A stretch of 58,469 nucleotides of DNA from Alphaproteobacteria bacterium UBA2903 (GCA_002349565.1 DEDN01000016.1:8720-67188), one strand, 5' to 3'. Positions 34,356 through 42,218 are shown, counted from the stretch's first letter. Notes: generated by a model from the sequence alone, not told the origin. Made by a program: numbers and translations.

Positions 34356-35687
34356 ATGAAAACGGTTTCCAATCGGTCAAAAGGGCTTTTCGGCACATTC
34401 GCGACGCCGGGTGACAAATCGCTGTCCCACCGCGCTTTGATGCTGGGCGGACTGGCGAAAGGCTCTACGAAAATCAAGGGTTTGCTGGAAAGCGGCGACG
34501 TTATGGCGACTTTGTCCGCCATGCGCAAACTGGGGGCGGACATTGAAAAGCTCCCCGACGGGACATGGACGGTCGCGGGCGTCGATTCCGGCTTGCGCGC
34601 GCCCGATTCCGTTTTGGACATGGGCAACGCGGGCACGGGAACGCGGCTGTTGGCGGGACTGGTCTGCACTCACCCGTTTGAAACGCGCTTTACGGGCGAC
34701 ACCAGCCTTTGTTCCCGCCCGATGAACCGCATCACGCTTCCTTTGGCGCAAACGGGGGCGCGGTTTGAAACGGCGCAGGGCGGGACTTTACCCATGACCG
34801 TCATCGGCGCGAAAGCCCCCAAGCCGATTACCTATCGCCTGCCCGTCGCGTCGGCGCAAGTCAAATCCGCCGTTTTGCTGGCGGGACTGAACATTGACGG
34901 CGACACGACCGTCATCGAACCCGCCGACTTGAAAAGCCGCGATCACACCGAACGCATGCTGCGCGGATTCGGCGCGGCTTTGGATATTGCCGAAGATTCG
35001 GACGGCGCGCGCATCCTCACCGTTCACGGCAAAGCCTCTTTGACGGCGTGCGACTTGACCGTTCCCGCCGACATATCGTCCGCCGCTTTTCCGATTGTCG
35101 CCGCTTTGATTACCCCCGATTCGGAGCTTTTCCTGCCCGACATCGGAATCAATCCGCTCAGAAGCGGCATTTTGACGGCTTTAAAGGCCATGGGGGCGGA
35201 CATTACGCTTGAAAACAGCCGAATCGCCGCGGGAGAACCCGTCGCGGACATTCGCGTCAAATCGTCCGAACTGCACGGCGTCGATTTGCCTGCCTCGCTT
35301 GCGCCGTCGATGATTGACGAATACCCGATTCTGGCAATCGCCGCCGCTTTTGCCGACGGGAAAACGACCTTGCGCGGGGTGTCGGAGCTGAAAGTCAAAG
35401 AAAGCAACCGATTCGACGCGATTTTAAACGGGCTGAAAGCGAACGGAGTCGCCTGCTCCGCCCTTGGCAACGACATAGAAATCAAAGGAAGGGGAAAAAA
35501 TCCTTGCGGCGGGGGGCTGATTGAGGCAAAACTGGATCACAGAATTGCCATGTCCTTTTTGGTAATGGGCATGGCGGCGGAAAACCCCGTAGCGGTGGAC
35601 GACGTATCGTCGATTGCGACCAGTTTTCCGAACTTTATCGAACTGATGAACAAATCGGGAGCAAACATTCATGATTATCGCGATTGA
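34356..35687 (+). CDS. aroA: 3-phosphoshikimate 1-carboxyvinyltransferase (EPSP synthase)
   Basis: A 443-residue two-domain enzyme of the shikimate pathway. Signatures are TPGDKSLSHRALMLGGLAKG, SAQVKSAVLLAG, RDHTERML and LKVKESNR, resembling the class II group. The loop is GNAGTGTR, with glycine at the position that is alanine in the glyphosate-tolerant CP4 enzyme. The start ATG at 34356 fits the family; the 14 codons upstream are unsupported. It overlaps cmk by 17 bases. Confidence 0.94.
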   Translation: MKTVSNRSKGLFGTFATPGDKSLSHRALMLGGLAKGSTKIKGLLESGDVMATLSAMRKLGADIEKLPDGTWTVAGVDSGLRAPDSVLDMGNAGTGTRLLAGLVCTHPFETRFTGDTSLCSRPMNRITLPLAQTGARFETAQGGTLPMTVIGAKAPKPITYRLPVASAQVKSAVLLAGLNIDGDTTVIEPADLKSRDHTERMLRGFGAALDIAEDSDGARILTVHGKASLTACDLTVPADISSAAFPIVAALITPDSELFLPDIGINPLRSGILTALKAMGADITLENSRIAAGEPVADIRVKSSELHGVDLPASLAPSMIDEYPILAIAAAFADGKTTLRGVSELKVKESNRFDAILNGLKANGVACSALGNDIEIKGRGKNPCGGGLIEAKLDHRIAMSFLVMGMAAENPVAVDDVSSIATSFPNFIELMNKSGANIHDYRD

Positions 35688-36330
35688 CGGACCGGCGGCG
35701 GCGGGCAAAGGCACGCTGGCGCAAAACCTTGCCAAACATTTCAACTATGCTTTTTTGGACACGGGCAGACTGTACCGCGCCGTCGGATACGCCGTTTTGC
35801 AGGCGAACGAAGACCCCGCGAACGAAACCGCCGCGACCAAAGCCGCCAAAGCGTTCGACCCGAAAAGCATCAACGCCGTTTTGAAAAACCCCGCCCTGCG
35901 CGACGAAGCGACGGGCAACGCGGCGTCCAAGGTCGCCGTCATTCCCGCCGTGCGTGCGGCTTTGCTGGACTTGCAGCGCGATTTCGCCGCGCACCCGTTT
36001 TTCGAGGACGGCACCCCCGCCAAAGGCGCGGTGCTGGACGGACGCGACATCGGAACGGTCGTCTGCCCCGACGCGGACGTGAAATTCTTTGTGACCGCCA
36101 GCGCCGAAGTCCGCGCCGACCGCCGCTTCAAGGAATTGCAGGACGCGAACAAACCCGCCGACTACGATAAGATTTTGACGGACATCAAAGAACGCGACAA
36201 ACGCGATTCCGAACGCGCGACCGCCCCCTTGAAACCCGCGGAAGACGCCTGCGTTCTGGACACGTCGAACATGAACGCCACGCAAGTGTTCCAATCCGCG
36301 CTGGACTTTATCGCGATTAACCACGAATAA
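35671..36330 (+). CDS. cmk: (d)CMP kinase
   Basis: A 219-residue nucleoside monophosphate kinase. The P-loop is GPAAAGKGT (residues 7-15). LDTGRLYRAVGYA and LDGRDIGTVVCPDADVKFFV are family signatures. It phosphorylates CMP and dCMP. In most alphaproteobacteria rpsA comes next, but here a glycosylase gene and an AT-rich island intervene. Confidence 0.95.
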   Translation: MIIAIDGPAAAGKGTLAQNLAKHFNYAFLDTGRLYRAVGYAVLQANEDPANETAATKAAKAFDPKSINAVLKNPALRDEATGNAASKVAVIPAVRAALLDLQRDFAAHPFFEDGTPAKGAVLDGRDIGTVVCPDADVKFFVTASAEVRADRRFKELQDANKPADYDKILTDIKERDKRDSERATAPLKPAEDACVLDTSNMNATQVFQSALDFIAINHE

Positions 36331-36336
36331 GCCTAT

Positions 36337-36822
36337 ATGCCCGAATGTTTTGCTCCCTCCGTTGATTCGACCTGCACCAAATTGATTTTGGGGTCGATGC
36401 CGGGGGTAAAATCGCTGGAACAAGCGCAGTATTACGCCCACCCGCAAAACGCGTTCTGGCGGATTATGGCAAAGCTGTTCGGCGCGCCCTATCCGCTCGC
36501 TTCGTATGACGACAAGCTGAATTTGCTCTTGTCGCACCATATTGCCTTGTGGGACGTGATTTCGACCTGCGCCCGCGACGGCAGCTTGGATTCCGATATC
36601 CGCAACGCCGTCCCGAACGACTTTGAACGCTTTTTCAAACAATATCCGCAGATAAAGACCGTGTTTTTCAACGGGCAAAAAGCGTATGACAGCTTTATAA
36701 AAGCGTTCAAAACCGCGCCGTTTGCCGAAACGTTGACTCTCGTCCCCCTGCCGTCCACCTCGCCCGCCAACGCGCATTTGTCGTTCGACGACAAATTAAG
36801 GGCGTGGAGTGTGTTGTTGTAA
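36337..36822 (+). CDS. DNA-deoxyinosine glycosylase (uracil-DNA glycosylase superfamily)
   Basis: A 161-residue protein with the family motif LILGSMPGVKSLEQAQYYAH and PQNAFWRIM, and a C-terminal PLPSTSPANA segment at the catalytic histidine-equivalent position. It should remove deaminated purines (hypoxanthine) or related lesions from DNA. It follows cmk by six bases. Base composition is like the chromosome, so it appears to lie outside the AT-rich island that starts about 50 bases downstream. Confidence 0.85.
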   Translation: MPECFAPSVDSTCTKLILGSMPGVKSLEQAQYYAHPQNAFWRIMAKLFGAPYPLASYDDKLNLLLSHHIALWDVISTCARDGSLDSDIRNAVPNDFERFFKQYPQIKTVFFNGQKAYDSFIKAFKTAPFAETLTLVPLPSTSPANAHLSFDDKLRAWSVLL

Positions 36823-36823
36823 C

Positions 36824-36849
36824 GGGAGAAAATGACCTTCATTTTTCCC
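36824..36849. terminator. Hairpin at the left edge of the AT-rich island
   Basis: GGGAGAAAATGA and TCATTTTTCCC can form an 11-bp stem with one bulge and a three-base loop. It lies between the stop codons of two convergent genes. The T-run is inside the stem rather than after it, so terminator function is uncertain. Confidence 0.4.
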
Positions 36850-36877
36850 TTACAGCTTTGCGCCTTGAAATAAGTTT

Positions 36878-37570
36878 TTAGAGTAAATCTCTCTGCTTTC
36901 TTAATTCTCTTTCTTTTCGGATATATTCGTCTTTGACGATTTCTTTAAAGTTTTCTTTGCTGTCAAGCGCTTTTTCCAACATCCCGTTTTTCACAAGTGA
37001 TACATACAACGCCACCGAATAGGCTTGACAATTCCATGACTTTTCAGGATTAAACTCTATATCTGTAAACGCTTCATAGTTCAAAACGAATTGCCGTAAG
37101 CCATTATTTTTATTCAAAGCATTTATGTACAACCAATCGTAAAAAAACGTTGGGGGATTCAGTTCAAATCTGTCATTAAAAAATTGAAAGCAAACCAACT
37201 TTCCCGATTTTTTCAACCGCTCATCTTTTTTAGCTTCTATCGGTTTTTTGTCATATAGATCCACAAACGGACCAGCAAGCTCAAACATTTTGCTTCCTTG
37301 AAAAGCCGTTTCAATCGTCAAAATTCGCCCTTTATTGGTTGTAAATGACAAATTAAACGCACTAAGCGCAATACCTTCCTCCGTCAAAGATTTCGAGGAC
37401 ACTTCCAAAATCGGCTTAATCTTCCTTTGCTCCCAAGCCGCTTCATGTAATGCCTGAATGTTTTTTTGTTTTTGGGATACTGCGAAACCGGCAGCCCATT
37501 TAAACTCTATCTCAATTTCCAAAACACCGACTTTTTTAGTCATAGGAACATATATTTTTCGTTCAGCCAT
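36878..37570 (-). CDS. NADAR-family antitoxin associated with DarT1-type toxins
   Basis: A 230-residue protein matching my recollection of the DarT1-associated NADAR antitoxin family: WAAGFAVSQKQKNIQALHEA (25-44), EVSSKSLTEEGIALSAFNL (56-74), ETAFQGSKMFELAGPFVDLY (87-106), FYDWLYINAL (143-152) and FTDIEFNPEKSWNCQA (168-183). NADAR proteins are glycohydrolases that remove ADP-ribose, including from guanine bases in DNA, and so reverse DarT1. AAGGGG precedes the ATG. It is the last gene of the island operon, directly after the toxin, the usual toxin-antitoxin order. The C-terminal helix is Lys/Arg/Glu-rich. Confidence 0.8.
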   Translation of the reverse strand: MAERKIYVPMTKKVGVLEIEIEFKWAAGFAVSQKQKNIQALHEAAWEQRKIKPILEVSSKSLTEEGIALSAFNLSFTTNKGRILTIETAFQGSKMFELAGPFVDLYDKKPIEAKKDERLKKSGKLVCFQFFNDRFELNPPTFFYDWLYINALNKNNGLRQFVLNYEAFTDIEFNPEKSWNCQAYSVALYVSLVKNGMLEKALDSKENFKEIVKDEYIRKERELRKQRDLL

Positions 37571-37631
37571 AACCCCTTAACCCTCTTTAAAAAGGAATAT
37601 CATCAAATGAGGATGTTGTATCCTGATGAAC

Positions 37632-38603
37632 TTACATTTGCACGCTTTTTGTGTTTTGCCAAAAAGCTTTTTCCGGATTTTTGCAACGCCGCATAAAATC
37701 GTTCTCCGGACATCTTTTCCACTCTATATTCTGATATTTTTCCCAAACCTTTTTTATTTCAGAACTCCAATCATTTTCAAACACATATACACCGGTAATA
37801 TATTCCGGTTCAATTTGTCCCACCACAAGGACTTCAGCTTGGTTATGTGTCGGCATATTCTGTTTGATAAATCCGTCTGCATACAGTTTTTCCAAATCCG
37901 CTCTGGTATGCATTTTATCATAATCGCCAAACATTTGTTCAAAAGCTTCTACTGTACATCTAGGGCACGTTCTATTCGAAGCTGCATTTTCTTTACTAAA
38001 CAAGCAGTATTTTTCCCATAATACGTTCGGTTTTATTTTTAAAATCACATATTTTTTATCAATATTTCCGCTTTTAAATTTATAAAGCAATGGCGCATTC
38101 GGGAGTGTAATTGAACAACATATGCAGCTTGTATAAGAATCTAAACGCAACTCGTCATTTACAGTCGCTTTCATCACCTGACCTTTTATGTCACAGCGCG
38201 AAAGTATTCCGTTTTTCAAAATGCTTTCTAAATTATCAACTGCCGTAAAGTGAAGAATCTCTTTAATATTTCTTAAATTAACGATATTTCTTATTTTTTC
38301 CTTCTTTTGCCTTAACTTTTCCTCCCTTTCCGCCTTTTCTTGTTCAATTATCTCTTGTTCAAGTCTTGCTCTTTCTGCCTCCTGTAATTTGGAGCGTTCA
38401 AAAACTTCTTTTCTCTCCGTATTTTTTTCCAATTCCAGCTGTTCTTTATAGAACTCATCTAATAATTTTTTTCCAAAAGAGAATGGAGAAAAAAATTTTA
38501 TAATTTCATTATCAAATTTCACACAAACACTTGTAAGATCCTTGTATATGATTTTTCCTCTTCCAAGAGTTTTATGATAAACCGTTGCCCCTACAATCCC
38601 CAT
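37632..38603 (-). CDS. darT: DarT-type DNA ADP-ribosyltransferase toxin with N-terminal extension
   Basis: A 323-residue protein. Residues 112-275 form a DarT-like ADP-ribosyltransferase: ILHFTAVDNLESILKNGILS with H118, ELRLDSY with R153, SITLPNAPLLYKF, VLWEKYCLFSKENAASN, and QAEVLV with the presumed catalytic E257. DarT enzymes attach ADP-ribose to single-stranded DNA from NAD and block replication. The N-terminal 40 residues (VYHKTLGRGKII, VCVKFDNEIIKFF) look like a small SH3/Tudor-like barrel, joined by a charged coiled coil (about 45-105). A CPRC motif (213-216) sits in the ART domain. GGGGGA precedes the ATG. The partner antitoxin follows 61 bases downstream. Confidence 0.85.
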   Translation of the reverse strand: MGIVGATVYHKTLGRGKIIYKDLTSVCVKFDNEIIKFFSPFSFGKKLLDEFYKEQLELEKNTERKEVFERSKLQEAERARLEQEIIEQEKAEREEKLRQKKEKIRNIVNLRNIKEILHFTAVDNLESILKNGILSRCDIKGQVMKATVNDELRLDSYTSCICCSITLPNAPLLYKFKSGNIDKKYVILKIKPNVLWEKYCLFSKENAASNRTCPRCTVEAFEQMFGDYDKMHTRADLEKLYADGFIKQNMPTHNQAEVLVVGQIEPEYITGVYVFENDWSSEIKKVWEKYQNIEWKRCPENDFMRRCKNPEKAFWQNTKSVQM

Positions 38604-38621
38604 TTTATCCCCCTTTATTCT

Positions 38622-39359
38622 TTAGTTGTTTGCATCAATCAGTTTTTTGACGGAATCGCACAACTGCTGAACTGAAAAAGCCCCTTGATTAAAATCGCGG
38701 AACAGATTTTCTATTTTTGCGTTCAACGCTCGCAAATTTTCCCCTTGTTTTTCAACCGCTTCGACGGACGGGACTTTTTCCAACGCTTTTGTTATTTCCG
38801 CCGTTGTTTGCTCATATTTCTGCTTCTTTGAATACGCCCCGAACGTCATCGTTGCGGGGATTGCAAATGCCGTAAAAATTCCGCCCAGCGCGCACATTCC
38901 GCCCAACATTCCCAATCCGCCGGAAGCCAGCGAACCGCCGCCCAACGCCGCCAAGGTTGATGTTGTCGCCGCCGCCCCCGAAAGGCTTGAAATCGCAACA
39001 CCTGTTGACGCCGTCCCGAACGCCCCGACCAAAGTGAATGTGCCTGCCGCCCCCGCCGCGCCGACAGCGGTTCCAGCAAGCCAGCTTTCGCCTGATGAAT
39101 TATCCGTCAAAACGGAAATATTCGCCGCCAACAAATCCGCATAGTCCTTTGAAACAACATCAAACTTGCTTCGGAGATCTTTTTCTTTAAAAATTTTCGC
39201 AATTTGTTGAATCGTCCGATCCAAACACTTTTTGTTTTTATCATAAATTGTTGCCGCGCATTTCCATTTTTCCCAAGCGTTTAGAGCTTGTTCCAGTTCT
39301 TTTTTGGCGATTCTTTCTTTTTCGGCATATCCCAGCGTAACTAAGTTTTTGATTTCCAT
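38622..39359 (-). CDS. Glycine-zipper membrane protein of unknown function, possible effector
   Basis: A 245-residue protein with two amphipathic helical arms (1-80 and 177-245) around an extremely Gly/Ala/Ser/Thr-rich hydrophobic core (about 95-176: GTASTGVAISSLSGAAAT, LGGGSLASGGLGMLGGMCAL). The core could form two to three closely packed membrane helices of glycine-zipper type, as in pore-forming or membrane-perturbing proteins. No signal peptide is visible. AGGGGG is upstream. It stops 18 bases before darT, so it is co-transcribed. I do not recognise a named family; membrane effector, immunity partner or structural protein are all possible. Confidence 0.6.
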   Translation of the reverse strand: MEIKNLVTLGYAEKERIAKKELEQALNAWEKWKCAATIYDKNKKCLDRTIQQIAKIFKEKDLRSKFDVVSKDYADLLAANISVLTDNSSGESWLAGTAVGAAGAAGTFTLVGAFGTASTGVAISSLSGAAATTSTLAALGGGSLASGGLGMLGGMCALGGIFTAFAIPATMTFGAYSKKQKYEQTTAEITKALEKVPSVEAVEKQGENLRALNAKIENLFRDFNQGAFSVQQLCDSVKKLIDANN

Positions 39360-39422
39360 AATTGCCCCCTACTGCACCTGTTGCATTTGTGTTGTCACAT
39401 TCGTTTTGTTAATGCTGTTGAT

Positions 39423-39716
39423 TTAATGGAACGTATTTATCAACGGGCTCTTGTTCGTTTTGTTTTTCAATTCGGCATCAATGATTTTTTCACAGGAAGA
39501 ATTTCCATAGCTAAGAGTTTTCACAACAGATATATATTTTTTATCTTCTTCTACGTTTACATCAGAATTCCATTCTCGTCTGATTTCTCCTAATTGTTCC
39601 GTATAGACGCAATCTTTTCCATTTTGTTTCCACGAAACATCAACAACCGAATAAGACGGCACTTGACACCCGCACAACAACGGCAACGCCATTAACGCGA
39701 TATATTTCTTTTTCAT
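39423..39716 (-). CDS. Small lipoprotein, first gene of the island operon
   Basis: A 97-residue protein with signal peptide and lipobox (LLCGC, Cys at 17). The mature domain has two further cysteines (DCVYTE and SSCEKI) that could pair. Codon use is AT-rich like the rest of the island. GAGGAG lies 8 bases before ATG, only 8 bases after the T-run of an intrinsic terminator. No family recognised. Confidence 0.65.
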   Translation of the reverse strand: MKKKYIALMALPLLCGCQVPSYSVVDVSWKQNGKDCVYTEQLGEIRREWNSDVNVEEDKKYISVVKTLSYGNSSCEKIIDAELKNKTNKSPLINTFH

Positions 39717-39737
39717 TTCCGAAACTCCTCTAAAGTC

Positions 39738-39768
39738 AAAAACACAAAACCCACCTGCTGCAGGTGGG
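39738..39768 (-). terminator. Intrinsic terminator in the leader of the island operon
   Basis: On the minus strand CCCACCTG-CAG-CAGGTGGG (39768-39750) forms an 8-bp GC-rich stem followed by TTTTGTGTTTTT (39749-39738). The ribosome-binding site of the lipoprotein gene begins 8 bases later. It may end an upstream transcript or act as an attenuator. Confidence 0.75.
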
Positions 39769-39925
39769 CGGAGTGTTCAGAAACCGTTCAATAGCAAAGA
39801 CGGCTCGACGTTTTTCGCGCATAGCCTTATAGACGCCGACACCCGCCCTTGGGCAGAAATCGGCGTATAATTTTTCAGTCGCCATACACGTATGCGACTT
39901 CTATCGTAAAGGGTTTCTGACGCCC
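39766..39925 (-). ncRNA. Candidate structured RNA or palindromic element upstream of the island operon
   Basis: This is the only stretch longer than 300 bases without a gene (39717-40130). An outer inverted repeat pairs GGGCG/CAGAAACC (39766-39785) with GGTTTCTG/CGCCC (39912-39925). Inside are hairpins at 39878-39898 (GTCG-CATAC/GTATG-CGAC) and 39828-39869 (TATA-CGCCGA/TCGGCG-TATA with an inner GCCC/GGGC), and a weaker one near 39801-39826. On the minus strand it runs straight into the terminator at 39768-39738. It could be a regulatory leader, a stand-alone small RNA, or a dispersed palindromic element. The strand and any promoter are unproven. Confidence 0.4.
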
Positions 39926-40003
39926 TGCTCCCGTTTTCGGGAACAAAAAAAGCTTATCAAACTTCCGCTTAAAAGAAAAGCGTTTCTTTTCCGTCGAAAA
40001 CCC

Positions 40004-40032
40004 TTGCAAAACAGCCTGTTTTCGTGTATACA
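40004..40032 (+). promoter_or_regulatory. Promoter for rpsA
   Basis: TTGCAA (40004-40009) and TATACA (40027-40032) are separated by exactly 17 bases. A transcript would start near 40039, leaving a leader of about 90 bases with a small hairpin (TTCGG/CCGAA, 40084-40099) before the AAAGGAAG ribosome-binding site. Confidence 0.65.
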
Positions 40033-40130
40033 GAGCGCGAAACCGCAAGGCACGGGCGGCTTCGTTGTTTTTATGTGCAGACCTTCGGATACAACCGAAT
40101 GGCAAGTAAAGTCTTAAAGGAAGTTTTTTA

Positions 40131-41834
40131 ATGGCAACAAAAAATACAGCCGCCGAAATCCCGGCTATGAAAGAAAACTTTGCCGAACTGTTCAACGAAA
40201 TGTTCGGTGAAGACAAAGGATTGGAAGGTTCCGTCGTCAAAGGAACCATCGTCGCTTTGTCCGACGATTTTGCGACAATCGACGTCGGTTTGAAATCCGA
40301 AGGTCGCATCGCGCGCCGCGAATTCGGCTTTAACGCCGAAATGAAAGTCGGCGATCAGGTCGATGTCTTTATCGACCGCTACGAAGACAAAGACGGCATG
40401 GTCGTCCTGTCCCGTGAAAAAGCCCGCCGCGAAGAAGCTTGGAACGAACTGGAAAAAGCCCAAGCCAACGGCGAACGCGTTACCGGCGTTATCTTCGGTC
40501 GCGTCAAAGGCGGCTTTACGGTCGATCTGTCGGGCGCTATCGCGTTCCTGCCGGGTTCGCAGGTTGACATTCGCCCCGTCCGCGACGTCGGACCTTTGAT
40601 GGGCACTCCGCAGCCGTTCCAGATTTTGAAAATGGACCGCGCCCGCGGCAATATCGTTGTTTCCCGCCGCGCCGTTTTGGAAGAAACCCGCGTCGAACAG
40701 CGTTCCGAACTGATTAAAAACCTGTCCGAAGGTCAGATTTTGGACGGCGTTGTCAAAAACATCACCGACTACGGCGCATTCATCGACTTGGGCGGCGTTG
40801 ACGGCTTGCTGCACGTGACCGACATTGCTTGGAAACGCATCAACCACCCGTCCGAAGCGTTGACCATCGGTCAGCCCGTCAAAGTCCAGATTATCCGCTT
40901 CAACCCCGAAACCCAGCGTATTTCCTTGGGTATGAAACAGTTGGAAGCCGATCCTTGGGCGAACGTCGAACAGAAATACCCTGTCGGAACGAAGCTGACG
41001 GGTCGCGTGACCAACATCACCGACTACGGCGCGTTCATTGAACTGGAACAGGGCGTCGAAGGTCTGGTCCACGTTTCCGAAATGAGCTGGACGAAGAAAA
41101 ACACCCACCCGGGCAAGATTATCTCCACCTCGCAGGAAGTCGAAGTTCAGGTTCTGGAAGTCGATCCGCAGAAACGCCGCATTTCTTTGGGCTTGAAACA
41201 ATGCATGCCCAATCCGTGGGCGGCTTTTGCCGAAAAACACCCCGTCGGTTCCGTGATTGAAGGCGAAATCCGCAACATCACCGAATTCGGCTTGTTCGTC
41301 GGCTTGGACGGCGACATCGACGGCATGGTTCACCTGTCCGACCTGTCTTGGGACAAGAGCGGCGAAGAAGCCGTCAAAGACTACAAGAAAGGCGATGTCA
41401 TCAAAGCCAAAGTTTTGGATGTCGATGTTGAAAAAGAACGCATTTCTTTGGGCGTCAAACAGCTGAGCGCCGACCCGTTTGAAGGCGTCGCGCAGGATGT
41501 CAAGAAAGGCGCCGTCGTCACCGCCGTCGTTACCGCGGTCACCGAAACGGGCGTCGAAGTCGATCTGAACGGACTGAAAGGCTTTATCCGTAAAGCCGAC
41601 CTGTCCCGCGACCGCTCCGAACAGCGTCCGGAACGCTTTGCCGTCGGCGACAAGGTTGACGCGAAAGTCACCTCGATTGACGCAAAGACCCGCAAAGTGT
41701 CCCTGTCCATCAAAGCGCGCGAAATCGACGAAGAAAAAGAAGCTTTGTCGGAATTCGGTTCGACCGATTCGGGTGCTTCCTTGGGCGACATCTTGGGCGC
41801 CGCCATTGCGAAAAAAGAAGCCGAAAAGAAATAA
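40131..41834 (+). CDS. rpsA: 30S ribosomal protein S1
   Basis: A 567-residue protein with six S1 RNA-binding domains (repeated VKNITDYGAFIDLGGVDGLL, VTNITDYGAFIELEQGVEGL, IRNITEFGLFVGLDGDIDGM and similar). S1 brings mRNA to the 30S subunit. AAAGGAAG precedes the ATG. Codon use is strongly biased, as expected for high expression. Its usual upstream neighbour cmk is about 3.8 kb away because of the inserted island. Confidence 0.97.
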   Translation: MATKNTAAEIPAMKENFAELFNEMFGEDKGLEGSVVKGTIVALSDDFATIDVGLKSEGRIARREFGFNAEMKVGDQVDVFIDRYEDKDGMVVLSREKARREEAWNELEKAQANGERVTGVIFGRVKGGFTVDLSGAIAFLPGSQVDIRPVRDVGPLMGTPQPFQILKMDRARGNIVVSRRAVLEETRVEQRSELIKNLSEGQILDGVVKNITDYGAFIDLGGVDGLLHVTDIAWKRINHPSEALTIGQPVKVQIIRFNPETQRISLGMKQLEADPWANVEQKYPVGTKLTGRVTNITDYGAFIELEQGVEGLVHVSEMSWTKKNTHPGKIISTSQEVEVQVLEVDPQKRRISLGLKQCMPNPWAAFAEKHPVGSVIEGEIRNITEFGLFVGLDGDIDGMVHLSDLSWDKSGEEAVKDYKKGDVIKAKVLDVDVEKERISLGVKQLSADPFEGVAQDVKKGAVVTAVVTAVTETGVEVDLNGLKGFIRKADLSRDRSEQRPERFAVGDKVDAKVTSIDAKTRKVSLSIKAREIDEEKEALSEFGSTDSGASLGDILGAAIAKKEAEKK

Positions 41835-41853
41835 TTTCGGTTTGTCCTTAACG

Positions 41854-41883
41854 AAAAAGCCCGCAGTTTTGCGGGCTTTTTTA
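41854..41883 (+). terminator. Intrinsic terminator after rpsA
   Basis: AAAAAGCCCGCA (41854-41865) pairs with TGCGGGCTTTTT (41870-41881) around a four-base loop, followed by T residues. Confidence 0.92.
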
Positions 41884-41960
41884 TGGTATGTCGCCTAAAG
41901 TCGCGATTTCAAAACGGCGGGAAAGCGTTATGATTGAAAAAGCTGCAAGGAGTTTTTTCA

Positions 41961-42218
41961 ATGAATACCGTTTCACCCGATTTTGATGCCGAATTGGAAG
42001 ACGCCGCCGCTCAAGCCAGACGCGGCGTGCTGTTCGGATTGACTGGAGCTTTGAGTGTAATGCTGATGCTGTGGGGAATCTTCGGCAGCGGCGCGCTGTA
42101 CTTTTACGCCGCCGCGGCTTTAATCGGAGTATTGATGATACTACGAAGCATTGCGGACAGTTATGCCGATCTTTCAAACGACGGTTTTGATTTCGATTAC
42201 GGAATCAAAACCAACTGA
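41961..42218 (+). CDS. Small two-helix membrane protein of unknown function
   Basis: An 85-residue protein with an acidic N-terminus (FDAELEDAAAQARRG) and two predicted transmembrane helices (about 25-45 and 48-63: VLFGLTGALSVMLMLWGIFG, LYFYAAAALIGVLMIL). The ATG has AAGGAG 9 bases upstream. It ends 14 bases inside the convergent lipoprotein gene. No family recognised. Confidence 0.65.
   Translation: MNTVSPDFDAELEDAAAQARRGVLFGLTGALSVMLMLWGIFGSGALYFYAAAALIGVLMILRSIADSYADLSNDGFDFDYGIKTN

Noticed and set aside
34356..35687. Possible glyphosate-tolerant EPSP synthase
   Set aside because: The key loop is GNAGTGTR with glycine rather than the alanine of the CP4 type; tolerance cannot be claimed.
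39866..39871. TATAAT on the plus strand as an rpsA promoter
   Set aside because: No -35 at 16-18 bases upstream, and the bases form part of a stem; the TTGCAA-17-TATACA pair at 40004 is better.
39754..39930. CCTGCT on both sides of the palindromic element as a target-site duplication
   Set aside because: A six-base match in GC-rich DNA with one copy inside the terminator stem is weak evidence of transposition.
39766..40032. Idea that the structured region is tmRNA, 6S RNA, RNase P RNA or SRP RNA
   Set aside because: None of the conserved sequence blocks that I know for these RNAs is present; a single TTCGACG match on the minus strand is not enough.
39875..40309. A 144-codon minus-strand frame over the rpsA leader and start
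   Set aside because: It runs antisense through the rpsA start and promoter, has no ribosome-binding site, and its end lies in the palindromic element; treated as non-coding.
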